From NCBI GenBank assembly GCA_023386965.1, contig JAEWIR010000012.1:1-64000 (forward strand): a stretch of 64,000 bases of DNA. Reading direction: 5' to 3'. Both the position numbers and the translations under genes were made by a program. The notes under the pieces are model-generated. The model saw only the letters and a program-made list of their open reading frames with translations. It ran no database searches and was not told the DNA's origin. Of this stretch, positions 16,232 to 25,952 are shown in pieces; positions within the stretch are counted from its first letter, which is position 1; each line of letters opens with the position of its first letter. This DNA is from Bacteroidota bacterium. GTDB lineage: Bacteria; Bacteroidota; Bacteroidia; Flavobacteriales; Weeksellaceae.

Positions 16232-16675
16232 ATGCCTAAAACACTGAAGATTGACCAGCAGATTTTTCAGGATCTGGTCACCTTTTACAGCGAAACCTTT
16301 CATCTTCCGCCACTTGCGGCCAAGATTTATGCATACCTTCTTTTCGACTTCGAAAAGAAGGGAATCAGTTTTGATGAGTTCGTTGAAATTTTCTGTGCCA
16401 GCAAAAGTTCGGTATCCTCCAATATCAGTATCCTCCTCACGATGCAGCTTATTCAAGATTTTAATAAGATCAACGAGAGGAAGCGCTATTTTGTAGTGAA
16501 CGACAACTTCCTGAAACTGCGCTATACCCAGATTATTGAGCGCCTGAGCAAAGAACTGGAAATCCTGGACAGCATACAGGAGTTCCGCGGCGAGACCGAC
16601 GAAAAATACAGGGTGTACAAGGAACTGATGAGCACCAATATCAACAATATCAAGAATTCATTAAGCAAACTATAA
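16232..16675 (+). CDS. GbsR/MarR-type winged-helix repressor of the efflux operon
   Basis: A 147-residue regulator. The winged-helix part spans about 20-95, with the recognition segment ISFDEFVEIFCASKSSVSSNISILLTMQLI. A helical C-terminus (ERLSKELEILDSIQEFRGETDEK) should dimerise, as in GbsR/MarR proteins. The in-frame TTG at 16211 lies inside the -7 box, so ATG 16232 is the likely start. One base separates its stop from the adaptor gene, which places it first in the RND operon. The dyad over its promoter suggests repression of itself and the pump until a ligand binds. Confidence 0.8.
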   Translation: MPKTLKIDQQIFQDLVTFYSETFHLPPLAAKIYAYLLFDFEKKGISFDEFVEIFCASKSSVSSNISILLTMQLIQDFNKINERKRYFVVNDNFLKLRYTQIIERLSKELEILDSIQEFRGETDEKYRVYKELMSTNINNIKNSLSKL

Positions 16676-16676
16676 G

Positions 16677-17906
16677 ATGCAGAATAAGATTATACTTTTC
16701 AGTCTGGCCGCCCTGGTTGTGACTGCGTGCAAGAAAACCGACGACAAACCGCCACAGGGTCCCAAGGCTGTTAACACTGTACAGGTGGAGACACGTAATG
16801 TAACCGCCTATTCGGAATATCCTGCCTCCATACAGGGGCGGGTGAACAATGAGGTAAGGGCCAAGATCCAGGGATACATCACCCAGGTTTTGGTTGATGA
16901 AGGGCAATACGTGACCAAAGGTCAGCCCCTTTTTCGCCTCGAAACCAATTCGTTAAGTCAGACAGCCGCGGCAGCTAATGCCGGTATCGGCGCGGCGCGT
17001 TCCAATTTTGCGGCAGCTGAGGCGAGTGTGACCGCCGCACAGGCAGGTGTAAACGCCGCAAAAGTGGAGGTGGACAAGCTTCGTCCGCTGGTAGAAAAGA
17101 ACATTATCAGTTCCGTACAGCTGCAGACCGCGCAGGCCAATCTGGCACGGGCGCAGGCGCAGCTTCAGCAGGCAGTTGCCGCCAAACAGCAGGCAGGCGC
17201 GGGTGTTTCGCAGGCGCAGGCAACCTATCAGGGCGTGAGGGAAAATATTAATTATTCCGTGATCCGGTCGCCCATCTCGGGTGTACTGGGAAAAATCAAT
17301 ATGAGGAACGGAAGCCTGGTGGGACCCTCCGATCCCATGCCCATCTCCACTGTGTCGGATACAAGCGGCCTCTATGCTTATTTCTCCATGAACGAAAGGG
17401 AATATCTTGATTTCCTGAAGAATTCCTACGGATCCACGCTGGCAGAAAAACTCAAAAACATGCCGATGGTGGAGCTGTTGCTGGCCAACGGTGAGGTTTA
17501 TAAAGAAAAAGGCCGGATTGAAGCCGTAACCGGTGCCATCGATCCGTCCACGGGAAGCATACAGTTCCGTGTATCACTGCCTAACCCGGACAAACTGCTG
17601 AGCAACGGCAACAGCGGCACCATACGCGTTCCGCGTCTGTACGACGGTGTACTGGTGGTTCCCGAAAGCGCCACCTATGAGCAGCAGGGACTGGTATACG
17701 TTTATAAGGTGGTAAAGGATACCGCAAAGACCGCTGTCATTGATGTGACTGACCGTGCCGGAAATATGGTGATCATAAGAAGTGGTGCCAAAAAAGGCGA
17801 GACCGTGGTGGCGGAAGGAACAGGCGGCCTGAAATCGGGAACACCTGTGAAACCTACGCCGGTGAAGTTTGATGATGTTGTAAATGCGATAAAGCCTATA
17901 TTCTAA
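16677..17906 (+). CDS. RND efflux periplasmic adaptor subunit (AcrA/MexA family)
   Basis: A 409-residue membrane-fusion protein. It has a lipoprotein signal with Cys at about 18 (LVVTACKK) and the lipoyl-half motif RAKIQGYITQVLVDEGQYVTKGQPLF. A long Ala/Gln-rich coiled-coil hairpin (about 95-190, with AQANLARAQAQLQQAVAAKQQ) is followed by the second lipoyl half (VIRSPISGVLGKINMRNGSLV) and beta-barrel domains. It links the inner-membrane pump to the outer-membrane channel encoded downstream. It follows the regulator by one base and precedes the pump by nine. Confidence 0.93.
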   Translation: MQNKIILFSLAALVVTACKKTDDKPPQGPKAVNTVQVETRNVTAYSEYPASIQGRVNNEVRAKIQGYITQVLVDEGQYVTKGQPLFRLETNSLSQTAAAANAGIGAARSNFAAAEASVTAAQAGVNAAKVEVDKLRPLVEKNIISSVQLQTAQANLARAQAQLQQAVAAKQQAGAGVSQAQATYQGVRENINYSVIRSPISGVLGKINMRNGSLVGPSDPMPISTVSDTSGLYAYFSMNEREYLDFLKNSYGSTLAEKLKNMPMVELLLANGEVYKEKGRIEAVTGAIDPSTGSIQFRVSLPNPDKLLSNGNSGTIRVPRLYDGVLVVPESATYEQQGLVYVYKVVKDTAKTAVIDVTDRAGNMVIIRSGAKKGETVVAEGTGGLKSGTPVKPTPVKFDDVVNAIKPIF

Positions 17907-17915
17907 GCAACTGGT

Positions 17916-20900
17916 ATGATTAAAAAATTTATAAACAGACCGGTACTGTCAACGGTTATATCCATTCTGATCGTCATCCTGGGTATCCTGGGTCTGGTGG
18001 CCCTGCCGGTGACTCAGTATCCGGATATCGCGCCGCCGACGGTCCGGATATCGGCCAATTACACGGGTGCCAATGCACAAACCGTGATGAACAGTGTAAT
18101 TATTCCGATCGAAGAGCAGGTGAACGGGGTGGAAGGCATGGATTATATTTCGTCGTCGGCCGGTAATAATGGTTCAGCCTCTATCCAGGTGTTCTTTAAG
18201 CAGGGCATTGATCCCGATATTGCCGCGGTGAACGTGCAGAACCAGGTACAGCGTGCGCTTCCTCTGCTGCCCTCGGAGGTGACGCGGTCCGGTGTTCAGG
18301 TGAACAAGCAGCAGACGAGTGCCCTGATGTTCCTTTCCTTCTATACTTCGAATCCGGATCTTGATGAGGTTTGGCTTCAGAACTATATGAACATCAACAT
18401 TATCCCGGCCATCAAAAGGGTGAATGGTGTGGGTGATGCTTCAGCTTTTGGCGGCAAAACCTATTCCATGAGAATCTGGCTGGACCCCGCGAAAATGGCG
18501 GCTTATGGTCTGGAGCCTTCCGAAGTTTCGGAAGTCATCAGCGAACAGTCGCGCGAGGCGGCAGCCGGACAGTTGGGTGAGAACAGCGGAAGTTCCTTTC
18601 AGTATGTAATTACCTACAAGGGAAAGCATGACGAGGTGGAGGAATACGAAAACATCGTAGTACGTGCTTTAGGCAACGGTGAATATCTGCGGCTGAAAGA
18701 TGTGGCGGATATTAAACTCGAGGCTTTATCCTACGGGGGTATCGGTGAAAATAACGGGCGCCGTTCGGTAAGTATGGGTATCTTCCAGACACCGGGTTCC
18801 AACGCGCAGAATATCATCAAAGACATCAAGAGTTTATTGGAAGAAACCGAAAAGACCCTTCCTGAAGGCATTGGCTACAGCATTAACTTTGACACCAATG
18901 ACTTCCTGGAAGCTTCCATCAATAAAGTGATTGTAACGCTGATTGAAGCGTTCGTCCTGGTATTCCTGGTGGTCTTCCTGTTCCTGCAGGATTTCCGTTC
19001 CACGCTAATTCCCGCCATTGCGGTACCGGTGTCCATTATCGGTACATTATTTTTCCTGAATCTGCTTGGTTATTCCCTGAACCTGCTCACTCTTTTCGCG
19101 CTTGTTCTGGCGATCGGGATCGTGGTAGATGACGCCATTGTGGTAGTGGAGGCAGTGCATGCCAAACTGGAACAGGGGTATACGGATGCCAAGAAAGCGA
19201 CGGTCTCTGCTATGGACGAAATCACAGGGGCCATTATCTCAATTACCCTGGTGATGGCGGCGGTATTCATTCCGGTGACCTTCCTGCAGGGCCCCACGGG
19301 GGTTTTCTATCAGCAGTTCGGTATTACGCTGATCATTGCGATCCTGATCTCTGCGGTGAATGCGCTTACCTTAAGTCCCGTACTGTGTTCCCTTTTCCTT
19401 AAGCCGTCTGCACATCATCATAAAGCGTATTCAGAGATGAATTTCGGCCAGAAATTCTTCGCCAAATTCAATATCGGTTTCCGTGCCGTCACCAATAAAT
19501 ACGGTCGTTCGTTTGTATACCTGCTGCGGCACAAGTGGATTACTTTGCTGATTTTTGCGGCAGGTGCCTTAACCTTCTGGTGGGCCAATTCCACCATGCC
19601 TACAGGATTTATTCCGAAGGAAGACCGTGGTATTATCTTTACCGATGTTCAGCTGCCACCGGGTTCGTCCATGGAGCGCACCTATAATGTGCTGAAAGAC
19701 CTTCAGGAAGAAGCCCGTAAGATTCCGGGGGTACAGAATGTCACCTTTACTGCCAGCCGCGGATTCATGTCCGGACAGGGTTCCAATGTGGGTCAGGCTT
19801 TCGTAAGGCTGAAACCATTTGACGAAAGAGGCAGGGAAGACGGTCAGGATGTGGAAACCATTACCAAAAAGCTGTTTGGTCTCACCGGAAAGTATCCCGA
19901 TGCGAAAATTGTATTCTTTTCGCCGCCAAGTGTTCCCGGTTTCGGGCAGAGCGACGGTTTCTCGGCAGTTTTGCTGGATAAGTCCGGCGGCGAGCTTACA
20001 GAACTGAACGGTGTGACCCAGGAATTCATAGGTTCGCTGATGCAGCGACCTGAAATCCAATTTGCCTCCACGAGTTTCAATACGAATTATCCCCAGTACG
20101 AAATGGTGATCAACGTGCCACGTGCTAAGGAAAGTGGGGTGTCCGTAAACAATATCCTAAGCACCATGCAGGGCTATATCGGCGGAATCTATTCCTCCGA
20201 CTTTACCAAATACGGAAAACAGTTCCGGGTAATGATACAGGCGCTGCCGGACAACAGGAAATCTCCGGAAAGCCTGAACGGTCTCTATGTGAAGACGAAT
20301 TCGGGAGCCATGGCGCCTATTTCGCAGTTCCTTACGCTGGAGCGTTCCTTCGGACCGCAGTCCATTGAGCGCTATAATCTTTTCACCTCGGTGAGTATCA
20401 GCGGATCTACTAACCCCGGTTTTTCTACAGGTGATGCCATTAAAGCGGTGCAGGAAACGGCCGCTAATCTGCCTGGTGATTATGATGTGGAATTCACCGG
20501 ACTTACCAAGGAGGAAATGAGCGCCGGGTCGCAAACCTATATTATCTTCCTGCTGAGCTTCATCTTTGTGTACTTTATCCTGGCGGCGCAGTACGAGAGT
20601 TATATCCTTCCGTTTGCGGTGATTATCTCGCTGCCGCTGGGTGTGATCGGTGCCTATTTCGGGCAAAGGGTCTTCGGCCTGGAGAACAATATCTATTTCC
20701 AGATTGCCATTATCATGCTGATCGGACTTTTGGCCAAAAATGCAATTCTTATTGTTGAATTTGCACTGCAGCGCCGTCATCACGGGGAAACCCTTGCCAT
20801 GTCGGCAATCAATGCCGCGAAAGCCCGACTGAGGCCTATCCTTATGACGTCCTTCGCCTTTATATTCGGTATGTTGCCCCTGGTATTTGCAAGCGGAATC

Positions 20901-21062
20901 GGTTCCGTGGGTAATAGGTCCATCGGGACCGGCGCAGCTATGGGACTTCTGATAGGTACTTTCTTCGGTCTGCTTTCCATTCCTGTGCTGTACGTTATTT
21001 TTCAGGCACTGCACGAAAAGATAGTTCCGATTAAAAAGGAGAAGGTTAATTTAAGCGAATAG
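17916..21062 (+). CDS. RND efflux pump, inner-membrane permease (AcrB/HAE1 family)
   Basis: A 1048-residue proton-driven drug exporter of full family length. The start MIKKFINRPVLSTVISILIVILG is typical. The proton-relay aspartates lie in GIVVDDAIVVVEAV (about 400), with GFIPKEDRG near 565 and the second-half TM10 motif LLAKNAILIVEFA near 940. Two large periplasmic loops lie between TM1/2 and TM7/8. Likely substrates are drugs, dyes, bile-salt-like or toxic compounds, not readable from the sequence. It assembles with the adaptor and the channel on either side. Confidence 0.95.
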   Translation: MIKKFINRPVLSTVISILIVILGILGLVALPVTQYPDIAPPTVRISANYTGANAQTVMNSVIIPIEEQVNGVEGMDYISSSAGNNGSASIQVFFKQGIDPDIAAVNVQNQVQRALPLLPSEVTRSGVQVNKQQTSALMFLSFYTSNPDLDEVWLQNYMNINIIPAIKRVNGVGDASAFGGKTYSMRIWLDPAKMAAYGLEPSEVSEVISEQSREAAAGQLGENSGSSFQYVITYKGKHDEVEEYENIVVRALGNGEYLRLKDVADIKLEALSYGGIGENNGRRSVSMGIFQTPGSNAQNIIKDIKSLLEETEKTLPEGIGYSINFDTNDFLEASINKVIVTLIEAFVLVFLVVFLFLQDFRSTLIPAIAVPVSIIGTLFFLNLLGYSLNLLTLFALVLAIGIVVDDAIVVVEAVHAKLEQGYTDAKKATVSAMDEITGAIISITLVMAAVFIPVTFLQGPTGVFYQQFGITLIIAILISAVNALTLSPVLCSLFLKPSAHHHKAYSEMNFGQKFFAKFNIGFRAVTNKYGRSFVYLLRHKWITLLIFAAGALTFWWANSTMPTGFIPKEDRGIIFTDVQLPPGSSMERTYNVLKDLQEEARKIPGVQNVTFTASRGFMSGQGSNVGQAFVRLKPFDERGREDGQDVETITKKLFGLTGKYPDAKIVFFSPPSVPGFGQSDGFSAVLLDKSGGELTELNGVTQEFIGSLMQRPEIQFASTSFNTNYPQYEMVINVPRAKESGVSVNNILSTMQGYIGGIYSSDFTKYGKQFRVMIQALPDNRKSPESLNGLYVKTNSGAMAPISQFLTLERSFGPQSIERYNLFTSVSISGSTNPGFSTGDAIKAVQETAANLPGDYDVEFTGLTKEEMSAGSQTYIIFLLSFIFVYFILAAQYESYILPFAVIISLPLGVIGAYFGQRVFGLENNIYFQIAIIMLIGLLAKNAILIVEFALQRRHHGETLAMSAINAAKARLRPILMTSFAFIFGMLPLVFASGIGSVGNRSIGTGAAMGLLIGTFFGLLSIPVLYVIFQALHEKIVPIKKEKVNLSE

Positions 21063-21100
21063 CCACCCGGCTACTTTTTAACAGCGTTAAAATCTTACTG

Positions 21101-22516
21101 ATGACAACTATTTTTAAGAATAAATATACGGTACTCACCCTTACAGCTGCTTTGGTGCTCACCTCATGTGTGGCCAGGCAGCCCTATGAACGTGAAGTTC
21201 TGGGTGTGAATGAAAATGTTTTCCGCACCGACCGCATTCCGCGGGACAGTGCCAGCATCGCCACAGTATCCTGGCGTGAAATATTTACCGATCCGGTGCT
21301 GCAGAACCATATCCAGAAAGGTTTGGATAATAACCTGGACATCAGGATTGCACTGCAGAATATTTCTGTGGCCGAATCCTATCTGAAACAGCGTAAGGCG
21401 GCTTATCAGCCTACATTGTCTGTGGGACCCAGCTACACCTTCCAAACGCAGTCACTGAATACGCAACTGGGCCGGATTGTGGGCGGCAGCCGGCGCTACA
21501 TCAATGTACTGGGTCTGGAAGGTGATATTTCGTGGGAGGCGGATATTTGGGGTAAACTGAAGGCGGAGCAGAAAGCACAGTGGGCGGCCTACCTCGGCAC
21601 CGTAGCTGCACACCGTGACGTGAAGACCGACCTGGTGGCGGCTATTGCTTCTGCCTACTACCAACTGCTGACCTTTGATGAGCAGAAAAGGGTCATTAAT
21701 GCGACTATCGCCCTCAGGAACAAAAATCTGGAAACGACCAGGGCTCTTAAAGAATCCGGTATTCTTACGGAAGTTGCGGTGCAGCAAAGTGAAGCACTGG
21801 TTTATAATGCCCAGGCACTTCTGCTGGATATTGATGTTCAGATTTCCATGCTGGAAAATACCATCAGCTTACTGAAGGGTGAGGCTCCGCAAAGTATTGC
21901 GCGCTCCACGATCAGTCAGCAACAGATGCCGGCCAATTTCCCTCTTGGGTATTCGGCTAACCTGCTGTCCAATCGGGGCGATGTGATGGAGGCGGAGGCA
22001 AGACTGGTCCAGGCCTATGAACTGACCGACGCGGCGCGTGCACAGTTTTATCCGAGTTTAAGGATCAACGGAAGTACAGGTCTGCAGAGTATAGAACTCG
22101 ACAAATTTTTCAGCATTAATTCTATTTTTGCTACGGTTGTGGGGAGTCTGGTGCAGCCCATCCTTAATCAGCGACAGATCCGCACCAATTACGAGGTGAG
22201 TCTGTATAACAGGCAGATTGCCTATCTGAACTTCCGGAAATCGCTGCTGAATGCCGGTAAGGAAGTTTCAGACGCACTGAAGATGTATGAAACACAGGAT
22301 CAGTTTATCGCCCTGAAAGAAAAGGAAGTGGCTGCTTACCGCAATTCGGTGAACTATTCCGAGGAACTGGTGAATTACGGTATGGCCAATTATCTGGAGG
22401 TACTTAACTCCAGCGTGAACGCACTTAATGCCGAACTGAACATCGCCAGTGCCCAATATACGAAGCTGAGATCGGCGGTTGAACTTTATCAGGCGCTGGG
22501 CGGCGGATGGCGATAA
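21101..22516 (+). CDS. RND outer-membrane channel lipoprotein (OprM/NodT family)
   Basis: A 471-residue TolC-like protein. The lipobox is LTSC (Cys at about 23). The body has the two-fold repeated helical/barrel layout of the outer membrane efflux family, with VSWREIFTDPVLQNHIQKGLDNNLDIRIALQNI near 50 and the repeat copy LVQAYELTDAARAQFYPSLRINGSTG near 300. It closes the operon and completes the tripartite pump. The spacing to the permease is 38 bases. Confidence 0.93.
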   Translation: MTTIFKNKYTVLTLTAALVLTSCVARQPYEREVLGVNENVFRTDRIPRDSASIATVSWREIFTDPVLQNHIQKGLDNNLDIRIALQNISVAESYLKQRKAAYQPTLSVGPSYTFQTQSLNTQLGRIVGGSRRYINVLGLEGDISWEADIWGKLKAEQKAQWAAYLGTVAAHRDVKTDLVAAIASAYYQLLTFDEQKRVINATIALRNKNLETTRALKESGILTEVAVQQSEALVYNAQALLLDIDVQISMLENTISLLKGEAPQSIARSTISQQQMPANFPLGYSANLLSNRGDVMEAEARLVQAYELTDAARAQFYPSLRINGSTGLQSIELDKFFSINSIFATVVGSLVQPILNQRQIRTNYEVSLYNRQIAYLNFRKSLLNAGKEVSDALKMYETQDQFIALKEKEVAAYRNSVNYSEELVNYGMANYLEVLNSSVNALNAELNIASAQYTKLRSAVELYQALGGGWR

Positions 22517-22521
22517 TTCCT

Positions 22522-22529
22522 TATATTTG
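22522..22529 (+). promoter_or_regulatory. -7 box of the Crp-family gene
   Basis: TATATTTG fits TAnnTTTG. It lies 14 bases before the ATG, in the gap after the channel gene, so the regulator probably has its own transcript. Confidence 0.55.
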
Positions 22530-22543
22530 GTTAAAATTACATC

Positions 22544-23125
22544 ATGGACAATATTGAACATTATCTTTCGGAAGTACTGGAAATTCCTGTAGCTGATGTT
22601 TCCATGTGTGGCTCGCATTATACCGTTAAAAATTTCCAAAAGGGGGAATTACTGTTAAGTGCGGGTGAAATCTGCAAATCGACATATTTTGTGGAAGAAG
22701 GACTGCTGCGGATGTTCTCCACCGATCAGAACGGAAAGGAACACATCATTCAGTTTGCACCCGAAAAATGGCTGATGTCCGACAGGAGTTCACTTTACTT
22801 CAATGAAAAGTCCAATTATTATATAGAAGCGGTGGAGAATTCAAAGGTCCTGCTGTTGACACCTGATTTTTTTCGCAACCTGAACCTTCAGTTTCCCGGC
22901 ACCATCGCGAACAATGACCTTTTGCTCCAAAAACATATACGTAACCTTCAGAACCGGGTGAATTCCCTGCTTTCTGATACGGCGCAGGAGCGCTATCTGG
23001 ATTTCATCAGGATGTATCCGGACCTTATGCAGCGCGTACCGCAATGGATGGTGGCCTCCTATCTTGGGATTACACCTGAAAGTCTGAGCAGGGTGCGCAA
23101 GGACCTGGTAAAGAAGAATGTTTGA
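22544..23125 (+). CDS. Crp/Fnr family transcriptional regulator
   Basis: A 193-residue protein. Residues about 25-115 form a cyclic-nucleotide-binding-type beta roll (FQKGELLLSAGEICKSTYFVEEGLLRMF). The C-terminal part (about 140-190) is a winged helix with VASYLGITPESLSRVRKDL as recognition region. There are no Cys clusters of the Fnr type, so it is not an obvious Fe-S oxygen sensor. The cNMP-binding Arg-Ser pair of CRP is not evident, so the ligand is unknown. It converges with rpoD across a shared terminator. Confidence 0.88.
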   Translation: MDNIEHYLSEVLEIPVADVSMCGSHYTVKNFQKGELLLSAGEICKSTYFVEEGLLRMFSTDQNGKEHIIQFAPEKWLMSDRSSLYFNEKSNYYIEAVENSKVLLLTPDFFRNLNLQFPGTIANNDLLLQKHIRNLQNRVNSLLSDTAQERYLDFIRMYPDLMQRVPQWMVASYLGITPESLSRVRKDLVKKNV

Positions 23126-23132
23126 CATAAAA

Positions 23133-23156
23133 AAAGGAACCTTTTGAGGTTCCTTT
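23133..23156. terminator. Bidirectional terminator between the Crp-family gene and rpoD
   Basis: Perfect 9-bp stem AAAGGAACC/GGTTCCTTT with loop TTTTGA. It is flanked by A-runs on the left (T-runs for the minus strand) and lies in the convergent gap. Confidence 0.8.
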
Positions 23157-23175
23157 GAAGTAATAATCGGATATG

Positions 23176-24042
23176 TTATTTACCCAGATAAGATTTCAGG
23201 ATCTTACTTCTGGTATTGTGCTTAAGTCTCTTGATGGCCTTTTCCTTAATCTGACGCACTCTCTCTCTGGTAAGGTCGAAGGTTTCGCCAATTTCTTCCA
23301 GAGTCATGGGGTGTTTGCCGTTCAGGCCAAAATAAAGACGTACAAGGTCTGCTTCCCTTGGGGTTAGTGTTTGCAGGGCTCTTTCAATCTCAATCTGCAG
23401 GGATTCCAGCATCAGGTCTTTGTCCGGGCTGGGAGATTCACCGGAGCGCAGTACATCGTAAAGGTTGGAATCTTCACCTTCCACAAGCGGTGCATCCATA
23501 GAGAGGTGTCTTCCGCTGTTTTTCATGGATTCCTTGATGTCTTCCTCGCTCATGTCCAGCACTTCTGCAAGTTCTTCCGGGGATGGAGGTCTTTCATTTT
23601 CCTGCTCCAGGTGGGCATAAGCCTTGTTGATTTTGTTGATGGAGCCAATTTTGTTAAGCGGTAGCCTCACAATCCTGGACTGCTCAGCCAATGCCTGAAG
23701 GATGGACTGCCTGATCCACCATACTGCGTACGAAATAAATTTAAAACCTCTGGTTTCATCGTACCTTTTGGCGGCCTTCATCAGTCCCAGATTACCTTCA
23801 TTGATAAGGTCGGGAAGGGACAGTCCCTGATTTTGGTACTGCTTGGATACAGAAACCACGAAACGAAGGTTGGCTTTAATGAGTTTTTCCAGTGCGGCGC
23901 GGTCGCCGGCGCGGATCTTTTGTGCTAAATCAACCTCTTCGTCGGCGGTAATCAGTTCCACTTTTCCGATTTCCTGAAGATACTTGTCCAGTGACGCGGT
24001 TTCCCTGTTGGTAACCTGCTTGGTAATTTTTAACTGTCTCAT
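23176..24042 (-). CDS. rpoD: Primary sigma factor (RpoD/SigA)
   Basis: A 288-residue housekeeping sigma factor. Region 1.2 (SLDKYLQEIGKVELITADEEVDLAQ), region 2 (NLRFVVSVSKQYQNQGLSLPDLINEGNLGLMKAAKRYDETRGFKF...YAVWWIRQSI), region 3 and region 4.2 (TLEEIGETFDLTRERVRQIKEKAIKRL) are all present. Region 1.1 is missing, as is normal for Bacteroidota, whose sigma recognises TTG/TAnnTTTG. The upstream in-frame TTG at 24048 would add only MY, so ATG 24042 is preferred. Confidence 0.95.
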   Translation of the reverse strand: MRQLKITKQVTNRETASLDKYLQEIGKVELITADEEVDLAQKIRAGDRAALEKLIKANLRFVVSVSKQYQNQGLSLPDLINEGNLGLMKAAKRYDETRGFKFISYAVWWIRQSILQALAEQSRIVRLPLNKIGSINKINKAYAHLEQENERPPSPEELAEVLDMSEEDIKESMKNSGRHLSMDAPLVEGEDSNLYDVLRSGESPSPDKDLMLESLQIEIERALQTLTPREADLVRLYFGLNGKHPMTLEEIGETFDLTRERVRQIKEKAIKRLKHNTRSKILKSYLGK

Positions 24043-24313
24043 GTACAATAAACACCCGTTTAACGTCGGGCTCTAAGTATATATACGTTATGCGGGCCGT
24101 AAAGGTTACAGGAATTTAAATTATTGTTTAATTATTTTGGTCAGCGCAGCCCGTCAATTGGTCTCGGATTACTTCATTGATAATTATTAGGCATAAATTA
24201 ATTGGATATGATACTCTTTAACTTTAATCACCGTATGAAATCATGTGGTTTGAGACAGAACTCTGAATCCCCGTTTTTGCTGTTTCCCCAAATCTTAGTA
24301 CCTTTAAGCGCAT
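24043..24313. other. Divergent promoter region between rpoD and pcd
   Basis: No gene is visible. The pcd side has TACCTTTA at about 24299-24306, a near match to the -7 consensus just before the ATG. No clear regulator site was found. Confidence 0.45.
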
Positions 24314-25879
24314 ATGAAAACAGAAAACATGGTAAAAACAGAAAAGGATTACGGCATTGCGCAGTCCTTGAAGAATTTAGGAATTTCAAATGAAAATACA
24401 GGCGTTTCCACAGGATTGGAAAGCTTTGCCAACGGAGACGTTATCGATAGTTATTCGCCTACAGACGGCCAGCTTATCGCCAAAATAAAAACAGGTTCTG
24501 CGGAAGATTACGAAAAGGTAATGTCTGCCGCGAAAGCCGCCTTTCCCGAGTTCCGGTTAATGCCCGCACCGAAAAGGGGAGAACTGGTGAGACAGTTCGG
24601 CAATAAATTAAGAGAGAAAAAAGATGACCTGGGTAAACTCGTGTCTTATGAAATGGGTAAATCCATGCAGGAAGGCTTAGGAGAGGTTCAGGAGATGATC
24701 GATATCTGCGATTTCGCGGTAGGTCTTTCCCGTCAGCTTCACGGATTTACCATGCATTCCGAGAGACCGCTGCACCGTATGTACGAACAGTACCATCCGC
24801 TGGGAATTGTTGGAGTGATTTCGGCCTTCAATTTTCCGGTAGCTGTGTGGAGCTGGAATACCGCCCTGAGCTGGATCTGCGGTAACGTGACCGTTTGGAA
24901 ACCGTCGGAGAAAGTAGGGCTTTGCGCCATAGCCTGCCAGAACATCATCGCTGAGGTATTGAGGGAAAATGATATGCCTGAGGGGATCTCCGGAATGATC
25001 GTTGGCGATCATACCATCGGCGAGAAACTGGTGGCAGACAAAAGAACCGCGCTTGTTTCCTTTACAGGTTCTACACGTGTAGGAAGAATGGTAGGGACAA
25101 AGGTAGCCGAGCGTTTCGGAAAGTCTATCCTGGAACTGGGCGGTAACAATGCCATCATAATTTCGGAACATGCAGATTTGGATATGTCCATCATTGGAGC
25201 GGTATTCGGCGCTGTAGGAACGGCCGGGCAGAGGTGTACGTCAACCAGAAGGCTGATTATCCACTCTTCTGTTTATGATGAAGTCAAAAACCGTTTGGTT
25301 AAAGCCTACGGTCAGCTAAAGATCGGAAATCCACTGGATGAGAACAACCATGTCGGTCCGCTCATCGACACCGATGCTGTGTCGCAGTACCTTGATTCCA
25401 TTGAAAAGTGTAAAAAGGAAGGCGGAAAGTTCATTGTGGAAGGCGGTGTGCTGGAAGGCGCTGACTACAGCTCCGGCTGTTACGTGAAGCCCTGCATCGC
25501 TGAAGTTGAAAACAGCTTTGAAATCGTGCAGCACGAAACCTTTGCTCCCATCCTTTATATCATGAAATACGAAAGCCTGAATGAGGCTATTGAGATGCAG
25601 AACGACGTCCCGCAAGGTCTGAGTTCGGCGATCATGACCCAAAACCTTCGTGAGGCTGAGCTGTTCCTGTCTCATGCAGGATCCGACTGCGGTATTGCCA
25701 ATGTAAATATCGGTACGTCCGGTGCGGAAATCGGAGGAGCCTTCGGAGGCGAAAAAGAAACCGGTGGCGGCCGCGAATCAGGATCTGATGTCTGGAAATA
25801 TTATATGAGAAGACAGACCAACACTATCAATTACAGTACGACTTTGCCGCTGGCTCAGGGTATTAAGTTCGATATCTAA
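24314..25879 (+). CDS. pcd: Aminoadipate-semialdehyde / piperideine-6-carboxylate dehydrogenase (ALDH7 family)
   Basis: A 521-residue NAD(P)-dependent aldehyde dehydrogenase that oxidises 2-aminoadipate 6-semialdehyde (in equilibrium with piperideine-6-carboxylate) to 2-aminoadipate. ALDH signatures: general base Glu in LELGGNNAI (about 274), nucleophile Cys in GTAGQRCTSTRR (about 307), NAD loop FTGSTRVGR. The GGGRESGSDVWKYYMRRQTNTINYS tail is characteristic of ALDH7 (antiquitin/AmaB). The next gene, lat, makes the substrate from lysine, which strongly supports this function. An alternative start is ATG 24329. Confidence 0.92.
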   Translation: MKTENMVKTEKDYGIAQSLKNLGISNENTGVSTGLESFANGDVIDSYSPTDGQLIAKIKTGSAEDYEKVMSAAKAAFPEFRLMPAPKRGELVRQFGNKLREKKDDLGKLVSYEMGKSMQEGLGEVQEMIDICDFAVGLSRQLHGFTMHSERPLHRMYEQYHPLGIVGVISAFNFPVAVWSWNTALSWICGNVTVWKPSEKVGLCAIACQNIIAEVLRENDMPEGISGMIVGDHTIGEKLVADKRTALVSFTGSTRVGRMVGTKVAERFGKSILELGGNNAIIISEHADLDMSIIGAVFGAVGTAGQRCTSTRRLIIHSSVYDEVKNRLVKAYGQLKIGNPLDENNHVGPLIDTDAVSQYLDSIEKCKKEGGKFIVEGGVLEGADYSSGCYVKPCIAEVENSFEIVQHETFAPILYIMKYESLNEAIEMQNDVPQGLSSAIMTQNLREAELFLSHAGSDCGIANVNIGTSGAEIGGAFGGEKETGGGRESGSDVWKYYMRRQTNTINYSTTLPLAQGIKFDI

Positions 25880-25952
25880 GACGGCAGTTCACCAAATCAC
25901 AGAATATTATTTCACCAAGGCTATTGCAGCTTTTAAAACAATCATAAAAAAT

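Noticed and set aside
20157..21014. 285-codon frame antisense to the RND pump gene
   Set aside because: It lies entirely within a strongly supported gene, has no family-like motifs and is Arg/Gln/His-rich like a shadow frame.
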